Shown here: in pieces, positions 1-7,223 of the stretch | Layout of the letters: every line of letters starts with the position of its first letter | How positions within the stretch are numbered: the first letter of the stretch is position 1 | Assembly: GCA_002309255.1 (NCBI GenBank) | Contig: DBXI01000004.1 | Location: 1 to 17,672, forward strand | Source: Bacteroidales bacterium UBA1216 | GTDB taxonomy: Bacteria > Bacteroidota > Bacteroidia > Bacteroidales > Paludibacteraceae | Direction of reading: 5' to 3' | DNA: 17,672 nt | Notes under the pieces: generated by a model | Database searches by the model: none | Told to the model about the DNA's origin: nothing | The model's input: only the letters and a program-made list of their open reading frames with translations | Position numbers and translations under genes: made by a program

Positions 1-455
1 AGCAGCTCGAGGAGAATCCTTGGGAGGAGCTGGAGGCTAAGTTCGGTATCGACACCATCGTTACAGGCAAGGTGCTTGAAATCACCGACAAGGGTGCCAC
101 CATCCTGCTCGACGAGGGCGTAGAAGGCTTCTGCCCGACCCGTCACCTGCAGAAGGAGGACAAGAGCCCTGTAGCCGTTGGCGACGAGCTTGACGTTAAG
201 ATCCTTGAGTTCAACCGCGACGCTAAGCGCATCCTCGTTTCGCACCTCCGCACATGGGAGGAGCGCAAAGAGGCTTCCGCTAAGGAAGGCAAGGCTGAGA
301 AAAAGGAAGCAGCTCCTGAGCTCCCGAAGGTAGAGAAAACCACTCTCGGTGACCTCGACGTACTGGCTAACCTCAAGGCTTCCATGGAGGCCGAGGCTAA
401 GCCCGCTAAGAAAGCTCCGGCTAAGAAAGCCGCTGCCAAGAAGGACGCTGAGTAA
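1..455 (+). CDS. rpsA: 30S ribosomal protein S1, C-terminal part (5' end outside window)
   Basis: The reading frame is open from the left edge (first full codon at base 3) and ends at TAA 453-455, giving about 150 residues. The visible part holds the end of one S1 (OB-fold) RNA-binding repeat: a Trp-Glu-Glu-Leu linker, then a Gly-Lys-Val-Leu-Glu-Ile start, a Gly-Val-Glu-Gly-Phe core and an Arg-Ile-Leu-Val-Ser end. This is the usual pattern of S1 repeats, which bind mRNA on the small ribosomal subunit during initiation. A charged linker follows, and then a tail of Lys-Ala-Pro repeats (about the last 20 residues), common in Bacteroidota S1 proteins. A hairpin terminator follows 22 bases downstream, so this is the end of the transcript. 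Any other S1-domain protein is possible but less likely given this tail and spacing. Confidence 0.88.
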   Translation, partial: QLEENPWEELEAKFGIDTIVTGKVLEITDKGATILLDEGVEGFCPTRHLQKEDKSPVAVGDELDVKILEFNRDAKRILVSHLRTWEERKEASAKEGKAEKKEAAPELPKVEKTTLGDLDVLANLKASMEAEAKPAKKAPAKKAAAKKDAE

Positions 456-477
456 TTCTACTCGTATTTGTTCGAAC

Positions 478-514
478 GGAAAGAGTAACTTGCAAGAGTT
501 GCTCTTTCTTTTTT
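478..514 (+). terminator. Rho-independent terminator of rpsA
   Basis: A stem of 11 base pairs (480-490 with 497-507, one G-T wobble) plus closing pairs encloses a 6-base loop and runs into six Ts at 509-514. It lies just after the rpsA stop codon and before the next promoter. Confidence 0.85.
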
Positions 515-604
515 GTAAAAAGAAGGCGATTGATTGGATAAAAAGAGCGTTTGTTGTGAAAAAATCAACAAAATGACAGAAAATCCATTTTTTTGAGCAG
601 AAAA

Positions 605-636
605 TTTGCAAATATGGGATTTTTTTTGTACCTTTG
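605..636 (+). promoter_or_regulatory. Bacteroidetes-type promoter for the first beta-barrel/S41 unit
   Basis: TTTG at 605-608 and TACCTTTG at 629-636 are separated by 20 bases, matching the known Bacteroidetes -33/-7 consensus. A run of eight Ts precedes the -7 element. The element is almost identical to the rnpB promoter at 3431-3462 (2 differences in 32 bases by eye). It overlaps the upstream extension of the following open frame, which argues that the ATG at 668 is the true start. Confidence 0.85.
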
Positions 637-667
637 CGTCGGATATTGTGTGAAAAGTTGTACACTT

Positions 668-1489
668 ATGGATAAACACTCATTCGTTAGACGTGTCAGA
701 TGGCGCATGGCGGTCTTATTGGCGGTCGCTGTGTTGGGTTTGGCCGATGCTCTTCCAGCCTACAGTCAGGCCAACAACGAGGTTCGATCGGGGCGTATAG
801 GCGTAGAATTCGGCAAGACTCGTTACGGGCGTAAGGGTTCGCAATACAAGAGCCGCCGTAATAACATCATGGAGAACAACAGCAAGATGGGCTTCTGGTC
901 GGTAGGCTTGATCGGAGGAGGCAGTTTCAACTGGCAGACTCGCGATGCGGGCTACGCCTACGACATGACGTTCGACGGCGCGTGGGGAGCTCATGCGGGC
1001 GTAACTGGAACATATATGTTCTACGACTGGCTGACTCTGCGCGCAGATATTCTGTACACGCAGAAGAACTACAAGATGCGTCGTATGCATCCCGCGCTGC
1101 AGGATCTGAACATCCACTCTAACTACACCAACCACTATCTTCAGGTACCCGTGATGGTCGACTGGACTTTCGGTTCGCTAGTTAAGGGACATATCTTCAC
1201 CGGAGCTTACGGTGCTGCTTGGTTAGGCGGCAAGGTGGCTCGCGTGACGCCCCTGAACAAGGATGAGCAGGTTTCCACCTATCAGTTCACGCCGGAGGAC
1301 AATCACTTTGACGGCGGAGTGGTAGGCGGCGTTGGTGTTTCGTGGGATCCGATCCAGTACATCCGCATCAGCGCAGAAGCAATGCTGTACTACAGCCTCG
1401 TGAACACCGTGAAACGACAGCCGGTGATGAACGATTCGCGGTACAATAATACAGTAGTCATCGGCCTCTCGGCAAGATACGTGTTCTAA
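668..1489 (+). CDS. Small outer-membrane beta-barrel protein (PorT/OmpW-like), pair 1
   Basis: A protein of 273 residues. I chose ATG 668 because the frame extends further upstream only across the promoter at 605-636. The N-terminus is basic, followed by a hydrophobic signal peptide ending near Ala-Tyr-Ser-Gln. Next comes a basic, probably disordered linker of about 40 residues rich in Arg, Lys and Asn. From about residue 75 the sequence has alternating aromatic and polar strands with Gly turns, ending in Tyr-Val-Phe; a terminal Phe is a typical beta-barrel assembly signal. It is clearly homologous to the protein at 10023-10703: shared features include a W-x-x-G-x-x-G-G start, L-R-A-[DE]-I, K-N-Y, and D-[SN]-R-Y-N-[NT]-T near the end. 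The basic linker is absent from that paralogue. The S41 lipoprotein gene follows 30 bases downstream, so the two are probably co-transcribed. Its substrate or partner is unknown; partnership with the lipoprotein is inferred from the repeated pairing. Confidence 0.8.
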   Translation: MDKHSFVRRVRWRMAVLLAVAVLGLADALPAYSQANNEVRSGRIGVEFGKTRYGRKGSQYKSRRNNIMENNSKMGFWSVGLIGGGSFNWQTRDAGYAYDMTFDGAWGAHAGVTGTYMFYDWLTLRADILYTQKNYKMRRMHPALQDLNIHSNYTNHYLQVPVMVDWTFGSLVKGHIFTGAYGAAWLGGKVARVTPLNKDEQVSTYQFTPEDNHFDGGVVGGVGVSWDPIQYIRISAEAMLYYSLVNTVKRQPVMNDSRYNNTVVIGLSARYVF

Positions 1490-1490
1490 C

Positions 1491-1518
1491 TGAAAGATGA
1501 AAATTGAAAGGTGAAAGG
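1491..1518 (+). repeat. Four tandem 7-base repeats filling a gene junction
   Basis: Four heptamers related to TGAAAGG (units start at 1491, 1498, 1505 and 1512) fill the space between the beta-barrel stop codon and the ATG at 1520. The last two units are identical and supply the purine-rich stretch that would serve as the ribosome-binding region. A change in copy number would alter spacing without touching either protein. Confidence 0.75.
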
Positions 1519-1519
1519 C

Positions 1520-2746
1520 ATGAAGCAGAAATTACTCTATATAGCAATAATAGCCACATTGGTGGCGGGATGCAGGCCGAAGGGAGATGTGTACTTCGAC
1601 CCGAATGATCCGATAAACATGCAGTACGCGACCTACGCCGATCAGTTTGATGCTATCTGGCGTGGTATGAACACCCACTACGTGTTCTGGAGCGAGGATT
1701 CGACCAACTGGGATGCGGTGTACAAAGACTTTTTGCCGCGTTTTCAGGAGTTAGACACAGCCTATGTAGCGAACGGTGCAACGCCTGATTCGGCTACGTT
1801 TGCCAATCTGTACACGGAGATGACCGCCACGCTTCGCGACCATCATCTAACCATGCAGGTGCGCGATGTGCACACGAAGGCGCCATATGCTTTCTGCCCG
1901 GGCATGGTTGAAGTGAAGCAGCGCGACTACGCGGTAGGACAAGATTATTCGTTTGAATCGATCCAGACAGCCCTCGACGGCTTTGTGAGCAGCGGTCTGC
2001 TCAGTAGCGGCACATGGGGCGAGATGAACGAACAGCATAACTTCTTCGGTGTCCGCAACGTGGATAGCAAGAAGATCGCCTACCTGTGGCTGAGCAACTT
2101 TCAGCTGACCGAGTCGCTGGCCAAAGAGCCCGCATCGGAAAGCGATTCATTGTATATTCAGAACATCCGCGACTGGATGAATCTGTGCCTGAATGATAGC
2201 AGCCTATTAGGCATCATCCTGGATACCCGTTGCAATACAGGTGGCAATGTCGGTGATCTGGATCTGGTAGTGGCTCCGTTCATCAGCAAACCTCTTCGCT
2301 ACGCCGATGTGCGCTACAAGGAGGGCAGCGGCCGATACGAATACACCGATTGGATCCCTGCTATCATTGATACCGTTGCCCCTGAGGATCGCCGCGACCT
2401 GGAGGCAGAGAATATCCCCTATGTGGTGATCAGCAACGCGATGAGCATCAGCATGGGCGAGATCTCGGCCGCAGCTATCAAACAGTTGCCTACGGGCTGT
2501 ATGATCGGTGAGCGCACGTTTGGGGCACACGGACAAATTATGCCCTACCCCGCCCTACTGCACGATGGTTCGTTTGGCGACCGAAACGGTCTGCACTACG
2601 TATATACATCCAGCATGCAAACGCGCTTCACAGGTGAGGAGGTGCTGGAGGGCATCGGCGTAGAGCCCGACAAGAGCATCCTGCAGGTGGAGAGCGGCTA
2701 TCTGGGCGCAATGGAAAAAGCAATCGATTACATCAAGGCTTACTAA
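1520..2746 (+). CDS. S41-peptidase-fold lipoprotein, pair 1 (catalytic Lys apparently absent)
   Basis: A lipoprotein of 408 residues. A GTG lies nine bases upstream in frame, but ATG 1520 gives the normal start of a lipoprotein signal with lipobox L-V-A-G-C (Cys18), so the protein should be anchored in a membrane facing the periplasm or the cell surface. The C-terminal half matches the S41 (C-terminal processing protease/IRBP-like) fold: a strand with I-I-L-D-T-R-x-N-x-G-G at 232-242, the nucleophile-elbow region around S-I-S-M-G-E (Ser311), I-G-E-R-T-F-G at 329-335, and the terminal G-I-G-V-x-P-D motif at 378-384. In active S41 enzymes a Lys lies about 25 residues after the Ser, in a G-K-G motif; here that place is Ala336. 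No PDZ domain is recognisable. The protein is homologous to that at 8406-10004, and both start C-R-P-[KT]-G-D after the lipobox. It may be an inactive peptidase homologue; its substrate is unknown. Confidence 0.8.
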   Translation: MKQKLLYIAIIATLVAGCRPKGDVYFDPNDPINMQYATYADQFDAIWRGMNTHYVFWSEDSTNWDAVYKDFLPRFQELDTAYVANGATPDSATFANLYTEMTATLRDHHLTMQVRDVHTKAPYAFCPGMVEVKQRDYAVGQDYSFESIQTALDGFVSSGLLSSGTWGEMNEQHNFFGVRNVDSKKIAYLWLSNFQLTESLAKEPASESDSLYIQNIRDWMNLCLNDSSLLGIILDTRCNTGGNVGDLDLVVAPFISKPLRYADVRYKEGSGRYEYTDWIPAIIDTVAPEDRRDLEAENIPYVVISNAMSISMGEISAAAIKQLPTGCMIGERTFGAHGQIMPYPALLHDGSFGDRNGLHYVYTSSMQTRFTGEEVLEGIGVEPDKSILQVESGYLGAMEKAIDYIKAY

Positions 2747-2762
2747 ACCAACACGCACGATA

Positions 2763-2793
2763 TAAGGTGCACCCCATTCGGAGGTGCACCTTA
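2763..2793 (+). terminator. Hairpin terminator after the first S41 gene
   Basis: A perfect 11-bp stem (2763-2773 with 2783-2793) with a 9-base loop lies 17 bases after the S41 stop codon. The following bases are only moderately T-rich (CTATTTTATT). Because the stem is symmetric and the next gene converges from the other strand, it could stop transcripts from both sides. Confidence 0.7.
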
Positions 2794-2810
2794 CTATTTT
2801 ATTGTACGCG

Positions 2811-2865
2811 TGCGCGTTGCGCGAAGCGCTCGTAGGTGCATATACATGCGCGTTATGCGAAACGC
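2811..2865. repeat. Imperfect 19-base direct repeat, GC-rich
   Basis: Two copies of a GC-rich 19-mer beginning TGCGCGTT (2811-2829 and 2847-2865) match at 16 of 19 positions and lie 36 bases apart. They overlap the 3' end of the - strand gene. The surrounding bases 2805-2880 are dense in CG dinucleotides, unlike the flanks. No function is apparent. Confidence 0.4.
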
Positions 2866-3209
2866 ACCTGCTCGCGCGCGAAGAGAAACTGTACGGGGAA
2901 GTACGAATAGCCTGCAGCAGCCTGCGTGCGTTTGCCCCAGAACAGATAAGCGTGTTGTCCTTTACGTACGTGTGCCCCCTTGGCTGTCCACCCCTCAAAG
3001 GTGTCAAGCTCGGTATCAGTGAGCTGGTAGCACTCGCGCAGAAGCTGGTTGCTGGTGGCGGTAGTGCGACCAGAGGTCTGCGCCATCTCACGGAGCTTGT
3101 CGGTGATGGACTTGAGTTGAAGACGATACTGTTGCATTTTCGACAGTTCGGATTGAGTACGGTTAGCGTTACGTGATGCGATGGCTTCCTGATAAACTGT
3201 GCGTGTCAT
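2853..3209 (-). CDS. Small protein with ArdC N-terminal-like motif, possibly mobile-element derived
   Basis: A protein of 118 residues. The N-terminal half (about 1-60) is polar and helical, rich in Arg, Gln and Thr. The C-terminal half has F-E-G-W (71-74), V-R-K-G (81-84), Y-L-F-W-G (88-92) and a final F-P-V-Q-F-L-F segment (104-110). This W-x(6)-V-[RK]-K-G-x-x-A pattern resembles the ArdC/DUF1738 N-terminal single-stranded-DNA-binding domain found on Bacteroidales conjugative elements; the assignment is by eye and tentative. There is no metallopeptidase domain, so it is either a stand-alone domain or a shortened relic. It is the only - strand gene here and stands between two housekeeping units. 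Two inverted repeats lie upstream of its promoter region, which suggests repressible expression. Confidence 0.6.
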   Translation of the reverse strand: MTRTVYQEAIASRNANRTQSELSKMQQYRLQLKSITDKLREMAQTSGRTTATSNQLLRECYQLTDTELDTFEGWTAKGAHVRKGQHAYLFWGKRTQAAAGYSYFPVQFLFAREQVRFA

Positions 3210-3230
3210 AATTGTATAAATTTAATGGGT

Positions 3231-3261
3231 TAAACGTATTGTTTTTTTACTATATTGTCAA
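3231..3261 (-). promoter_or_regulatory. Candidate promoter for the - strand gene
   Basis: On the - strand, TTGACA (bases 3261-3256) is followed after a 20-base spacer (counted from TTG) by TACGTTTA (3238-3231), one base from the TANNTTTG consensus. It lies about 22 bases before the ATG at 3209. A perfect TAATTTTG also occurs further upstream on the same strand at 3288-3281, but without a visible -33 partner. Confidence 0.5.
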
Positions 3262-3290
3262 GTATTTTTGTTTGACGATGCAAAATTACA

Positions 3291-3312
3291 ACAAGATAGT
3301 GCTATATCTTGT
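3291..3312. promoter_or_regulatory. 8-bp inverted repeat, possible operator
   Basis: ACAAGATA (3291-3298) and TATCTTGT (3305-3312) form a perfect inverted repeat with a 6-base spacer. It begins three bases upstream (for the - strand) of the TAATTTTG element at 3281-3288 and occupies the place where a -33 element should be. This is a typical position for a dimeric regulator site. Confidence 0.5.
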
Positions 3313-3324
3313 CACATGCTATAA

Positions 3325-3350
3325 AAAAGTGCATTTTGTTTAGCACTTTT
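3325..3350 (-). terminator. 8-bp inverted repeat, possible - strand terminator or operator
   Basis: AAAAGTGC (3325-3332) and GCACTTTT (3343-3350) form an inverted repeat with a 10-base spacer. Read on the - strand the hairpin ends in six Ts, like a weak rho-independent terminator. No - strand gene is visible to its right before rnpB, so it may instead be a second binding site or insulate the two divergent units. Confidence 0.35.
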
Positions 3351-3430
3351 AACACTTTGGTGATTTTATTAAGATTTATTAACACATATTAGCATAGAAA
3401 TCACTATTCTGCGAAAAAAATGTTGTAAGA

Positions 3431-3462
3431 TTTGGAAATATGGTATTTTTTTTGTACCTTTG
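3431..3462 (+). promoter_or_regulatory. rnpB promoter
   Basis: TTTG at 3431-3434 and TACCTTTG at 3455-3462 are separated by 20 bases, with a T-rich run before the -7 element. Transcription should start a few bases downstream, near 3468, just ahead of the P1 helix of RNase P RNA. Confidence 0.87.
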
Positions 3463-3468
3463 TAGTCG

Positions 3469-3904
3469 CAAATGAATTTGCAAGGATGCGAAAGCTGGTC
3501 GGCTTATCGCTATCTCCGCAAGGTGGTAGAGGAAAGTCGGGGCAGCATAGGGCACCGCAGCGGTTAACGGCCGTCAGGCAGCAATGTTTGGTCACTGCTA
3601 CAGAGACGAGTCGCCTTCGGCAAATTGCGCTAACAGATGTCGCGCTGCGACATAAAGCGCGCAATTGCCTCGGCTCTCCCCAAAACAAACACTTCGTTGG
3701 TTTGTTTCGGGGACTCCGGGATTAACGAGGGCGGGTGAAACGAGCACACTGCGGGCTGCAAGCTCAAGTAAACCGGCGCATGAGGGTTGCTCGCCCAAGC
3801 CGGAGGGTAGAGTGCGTGAGAAGTACATGGTAACATGTGCTCAAGATTAATGATAGGCTAAAACAGAACCCCGCTTACAGATCAGCTCCCGCTTTCTTGC
3901 AAAT
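3469..3904 (+). ncRNA. rnpB: RNase P RNA (bacterial type A)
   Basis: This is the catalytic RNA that removes 5' leaders from tRNA precursors. Signature segments appear in order: AGAGGAAAGTC (conserved region I, 3528-3538), GGGTGAAACG (3733-3742), the segment around 3808 with GGGTAGA, GATTAATGATAGGC (3845-3858), and ACAGAACCCCGCTTACAG near the 3' end (3863-3880), which pairs into P4. The ends pair to form an extended P1: TTTGCAAG 3477-3484 with CTTGCAAA 3896-3903, GCG 3488-3490 with CGC 3890-3892, and AGCTGGTC 3493-3500 with GATCAGCT 3880-3887. A stable hairpin with a TTCG-containing loop lies at about 3678-3717. The 5' end is estimated from the promoter and the 3' end from P1. Short reading frames inside this stretch are not genes. 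Confidence 0.93.
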
Positions 3905-3917
3905 CAGACAGCATACT

Positions 3918-5237
3918 ATGGCTAACGTGAAGAAAATAAAACAGTTCGTCCAGTACGACTTGTGGCGCCGGACTTCACATGAAACGAAAGGTGTGAAGCG
4001 CATCGGTCTTGATGTGCTCAAGACGCTTATTTTGGTCATTCGCGGTTTCAGCAGCAAGCAGCTGAACATGACAGCCAACGCCTTGACCTATAACCTCGTG
4101 TTCGCCATCATCCCAATCCTGGCAATGGTGCTGGCTATAGCTAAGGGCTTCGGGTTCGCCGAGGTGATTGAGGAGCAGTTACAGCGCTCCATGTTGGGAG
4201 AGACGAACCTCATGCCGCAGGTCATGGGCATGGTCAACCGCTACCTGGAGACCGCCCAAGGCGGCGCATTCATCGGAGTAGGTTTGCTCATCCTGATCTG
4301 GGCGGTGTACAGTTTCTTCCGTAACGTGGAGCAGACCTTCAACGCTATCTGGGCGGTCAAGCAGTCGCGTTCCATTGTGCGCCAGCTCACCACGTATATA
4401 GCCGTGCTTTTCCTTGTTCCCGTACTGGTGATCGCCACCTCAGGTATGAACCTGATCGTCCACACCACAATAGAGGCTCTTCCTCAGTTCGGCGAACTCA
4501 GCCAGTGGAGCAGTTCGCTGATGCAGGCCGCGCAGTTCGTGGTGGCGTGGCTGGTGTTCTTGTGGATGTACATGGCGATCCCGAACACGAAGGTGCGGTT
4601 CACCAGTGCCATCTTCCCCGCTGTGATGATGGGTACGCTTTTCCAACTGCTACAGATGCTGTCGATGTACGTGATCATGTTCCTCGGCCGCACGAGCATC
4701 GTCTATGGTGCATTTGCCGCGATCCCGATTATCATGATGTGGCTGCAGTGGACGTGTCTGCTCATCCTCATTGGTGCGGAGATGAGTTACGCCATACAGA
4801 ACAACGAGCAGTTCGAGTACGAGAAAGACCTCGAGAAGATGTCACGCCGCTACAAAGATTTCCTCACACTCTACTTGCTCCACCGCATCATCCAGCGTTT
4901 TGAGCACGACGAAACGCCCTATATGGCTATCGAACTGGCGCACGAGAACAAACTGCCCATCCGCCTTGTGCAACAACTGCTTAACCGCCTCGTGGAGGTC
5001 GGTCTGCTACGCACTATCTACGTTGAGCAGAAGGAGGAGCGCACCTACCAGCCTGCTCTGGACACCCACAAGATAACCATCGGTATGGTGGTGGAGCGCA
5101 TCGACAAGCAGGGCACGGAAGAGTTCCTGCGCGGTGCTTCCGACGAGATGCAAGCGTTCTGGAAACGGTACTTGCAGCTCAAGGATGAGCACAACTCGCT
5201 CAAACTGGTGAAGATAGACGAGTTGGATATCAAATAG
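3918..5237 (+). CDS. YihY/BrkB-family inner-membrane protein with C-terminal winged-helix-like domain
   Basis: A protein of 439 residues. The frame is open further upstream (to 3837), but that part lies inside rnpB, so ATG 3918 is chosen. There are about six transmembrane segments (roughly 58-76, 116-134, 157-177, 203-221, 228-250 and 262-286). The family signature is clear in G-A-F-A-A-I-P at 264-270, followed by W-L and G-A-E. From about residue 300 a soluble domain of about 140 residues resembles a winged helix (I-E-L-A-H-E-N, then L-L-N-R-L-V-E-V-G-L-L), as in many Bacteroidota members. The family was once called ribonuclease BN, which is now regarded as a mistake; its role is unsettled. 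The start codon lies 13 bases after the P1 helix of rnpB with no terminator or promoter between them, so rnpB and this gene probably share a transcript. Confidence 0.87.
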   Translation: MANVKKIKQFVQYDLWRRTSHETKGVKRIGLDVLKTLILVIRGFSSKQLNMTANALTYNLVFAIIPILAMVLAIAKGFGFAEVIEEQLQRSMLGETNLMPQVMGMVNRYLETAQGGAFIGVGLLILIWAVYSFFRNVEQTFNAIWAVKQSRSIVRQLTTYIAVLFLVPVLVIATSGMNLIVHTTIEALPQFGELSQWSSSLMQAAQFVVAWLVFLWMYMAIPNTKVRFTSAIFPAVMMGTLFQLLQMLSMYVIMFLGRTSIVYGAFAAIPIIMMWLQWTCLLILIGAEMSYAIQNNEQFEYEKDLEKMSRRYKDFLTLYLLHRIIQRFEHDETPYMAIELAHENKLPIRLVQQLLNRLVEVGLLRTIYVEQKEERTYQPALDTHKITIGMVVERIDKQGTEEFLRGASDEMQAFWKRYLQLKDEHNSLKLVKIDELDIK

Positions 5238-5246
5238 TTACATATG

Positions 5247-5274
5247 ATAATTGATATTTAATAATTAATTACTC
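5247..5274 (+). repeat. Degenerate AT-rich 7-base-period repeat before the amylase start
   Basis: Four heptamers related to ATAATTA begin at 5247, 5254, 5261 and 5268 and end seven bases before ATG 5282. The phase is the same as in the repeat at 1491-1518, although the unit differs. Confidence 0.5.
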
Positions 5275-5281
5275 AACCTAT

Positions 5282-7159
5282 ATGAAAAACATCATTCGCG
5301 TATCAGGTTTGGCGTTGAGCCTCCTGTTGTCATTAACGATGCAGGCGAAGCCGCACATTGAGCGTGCTGAGCCTTTGAGTTGGTTCACCGGCATGAAGAT
5401 GCCTTTGACGCTTATGTTGCAAGGCGAAGATCTCGCTGATGCTACCGTAAGCGTTCAGCAGGTAGTAGCAGGCAAGGTGATGAAAGGCCAATGTCTGGGC
5501 TTGACCGTTAAGCGTCAGCATAACGCCGAGTCACCGAACTACCTGTTCGTTGATCTGGCGGTCAATGAGTCCGGCACGTACCGCATCACGCTGACCAAGA
5601 ACAACAAATCGACGTATATCGACTACGTGATCGAGCAACGCCGTCCGGAGCCTCGTGCCAATGTCAGCTATGGCCCGGAGGATGTGATCTACCTGATTAT
5701 GCCCGACCGCTTTGCCAATGGCGATCCGAGCAACGACGAAACTAACGACACAGCCGAAAAAGTTGCGCCGACAGAGTGGTTCGGACGTCATGGCGGTGAC
5801 CTGAAGGGCATTATCGACCATATAGACGCTATCAAGGCTTTAGGTGCCACCGCTATCTGGAACACGCCGCTGCTGCTCGACAACGAGCCCACCCAGTCCT
5901 ACCACGGATACGCATGCGCCGACTACTACCATATCGACCCGCGCTACGGCAGCAATGATCTGTATCGCGACTTCGTAAATGCTGCGCACAACAAGGGGCT
6001 GAAGGTGATCATGGATATCGTTCCTAACCACTGCGGTTCGGCGCACTGGTGGATGAAAGACCTCCCCTACTACGACTGGATCCATCAGTACCCGACGTTC
6101 ACTCGTTCGAACTGGCAGTTCTCTACAGCGGCTGACCCGCACGCCTCTGAGGCGGATTTCTTAGGTATGAACAGCGGCTGGTTCGATACATCAATGCCCG
6201 ACATGAACCTGGACAACCCCGATGTGCTGAAGTACTTCCAGCAGTGGGCTATCTGGTGGATCGAGGCGTTTGACTTGGATGGTCTGCGCGTAGATACGTA
6301 CCCGTACAACGAGAAAGTGCCAATCTCGCAGTGGACGAAGGCCGTGCGCGACGAGTACCCTGGTGTGAACATCGTAGGCGAGTGCTGGACGCGTCCTACC
6401 TCGCAGGTAGCATACTGGCAAGCAGACGCACGTAACCCGGACGGCTACAATTCGAACCTGCCCTGCGTGATGGATTTCCCGTTGCAGGAGGCTATTGCTT
6501 CCGCTCTCGGCGGTACAGGCGAGGGATGGGGACAAGGAATGCTCAAGTGCTACGAGGTAGTGGCTGAGGACTTTCTATACGCTCACCCCGATAATCTGCT
6601 CATCTTCGACTCGAACCACGACACCCCGCGTGTTCGCGATATGCTGCTCGACAAGAGTTTCGAGCGTAACAAACTCGTAGTAGCTCTGCTGGCAACCATG
6701 CGCGGAATTCCGCAACTCACTTATGGTGAGGAGTTCGGACTGATTTCCCTCAATCCTGAGGACATCAACAACCATGGTGCTCTGCGCGTTAACCACCCAT
6801 GGTTCAACGGTACAGCTTCGGGGCTCACTGCTGAGCAAGAAGATCTGTACGCCTACTACAGCAAGGTGCTGAACTGGCGCCGCGGCTGCAAGACGATCCA
6901 TGAGGGTAAGCTCATGCACTTCCTCAGCCGCGACAACACGTATGCATACGTACGCTATACGGATGACGAAGCAGTACTCGTATATATCAACGCAGCCTCC
7001 GAGCCGCGTCAAATACCTGTTGCTCAGTACCATGAGTTGCTCATCCACTACGCCAAACAAGGTACGGATGTGATCTCCGGCAAGACGATTGATCTGGCTA
7101 AGCGCACTACGGTTGATCCGCTCACCGCTATCATCGTCCCTCTCGCCAAAGCTGAATAA
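5282..7159 (+). CDS. Periplasmic GH13 glycosidase, SusA/neopullulanase-like
   Basis: A protein of 625 residues, close in length to Bacteroides SusA. A signal peptide occupies about residues 1-22 (M-Q-A-K cleavage region), with no lipobox Cys. An N-terminal beta-sandwich domain of the cyclomaltodextrinase type spans about 23-118. The GH13 barrel starts at Y-L-I-M-P-D-R-F (137-144) and contains all four motifs: D-I-V-P-N-H (245-250), G-L-R-V-D (nucleophile Asp338), G-E-C-W (acid/base Glu367) and S-N-H-D (Asp447). A short C-terminal beta domain begins at about 540. The enzyme should hydrolyse alpha-1,4 bonds of maltooligosaccharides, cyclodextrins or pullulan in the periplasm. No SusB, SusC, SusD or SusR homologue is visible in this window. 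rlmN follows after 64 bases. Confidence 0.9.
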   Translation: MKNIIRVSGLALSLLLSLTMQAKPHIERAEPLSWFTGMKMPLTLMLQGEDLADATVSVQQVVAGKVMKGQCLGLTVKRQHNAESPNYLFVDLAVNESGTYRITLTKNNKSTYIDYVIEQRRPEPRANVSYGPEDVIYLIMPDRFANGDPSNDETNDTAEKVAPTEWFGRHGGDLKGIIDHIDAIKALGATAIWNTPLLLDNEPTQSYHGYACADYYHIDPRYGSNDLYRDFVNAAHNKGLKVIMDIVPNHCGSAHWWMKDLPYYDWIHQYPTFTRSNWQFSTAADPHASEADFLGMNSGWFDTSMPDMNLDNPDVLKYFQQWAIWWIEAFDLDGLRVDTYPYNEKVPISQWTKAVRDEYPGVNIVGECWTRPTSQVAYWQADARNPDGYNSNLPCVMDFPLQEAIASALGGTGEGWGQGMLKCYEVVAEDFLYAHPDNLLIFDSNHDTPRVRDMLLDKSFERNKLVVALLATMRGIPQLTYGEEFGLISLNPEDINNHGALRVNHPWFNGTASGLTAEQEDLYAYYSKVLNWRRGCKTIHEGKLMHFLSRDNTYAYVRYTDDEAVLVYINAASEPRQIPVAQYHELLIHYAKQGTDVISGKTIDLAKRTTVDPLTAIIVPLAKAE

Positions 7160-7185
7160 AGACCGCTACGCTCAAAGAACAAAGA

Positions 7186-7207
7186 CCGCAGCCAAGTTTG
7201 GCTGCGG
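7186..7207 (+). promoter_or_regulatory. Leader hairpin before rlmN
   Basis: CCGCAGCC (7186-7193) and GGCTGCGG (7200-7207) form a perfect 8-bp stem with a 6-base loop that can close two A-T pairs further. It lies 16 bases before the rlmN ATG and is followed by an A-rich stretch, not Ts, so it is not a standard terminator. It may stabilise the message or modulate translation. Confidence 0.4.
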
Positions 7208-7223
7208 AAAGAATAAAAACTTC

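Noticed and set aside
593..667. Upstream extension of the first beta-barrel frame
   Set aside because: It contains a full consensus promoter (605-636), so it is untranslated; the ATG at 668 gives a normal signal peptide.
2555..3176. Overlapping open frames on both strands around the small - strand gene
   Set aside because: They cross the terminator hairpin or run antisense to the ArdC-N-like frame, and none shows family motifs.
3432..3850. Several open frames on both strands
   Set aside because: They lie wholly inside the RNase P RNA and have no protein-family features.
3837..3917. Longer N-terminus for the YihY-family protein
   Set aside because: It would be encoded by the 3' end of rnpB, including the P4 and P1 strands; family similarity begins after ATG 3918.
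7089..7223. Longer N-terminus for RlmN
   Set aside because: It overlaps the 3' end of the amylase gene and does not resemble RlmN; ATG 7224 fits the family start.
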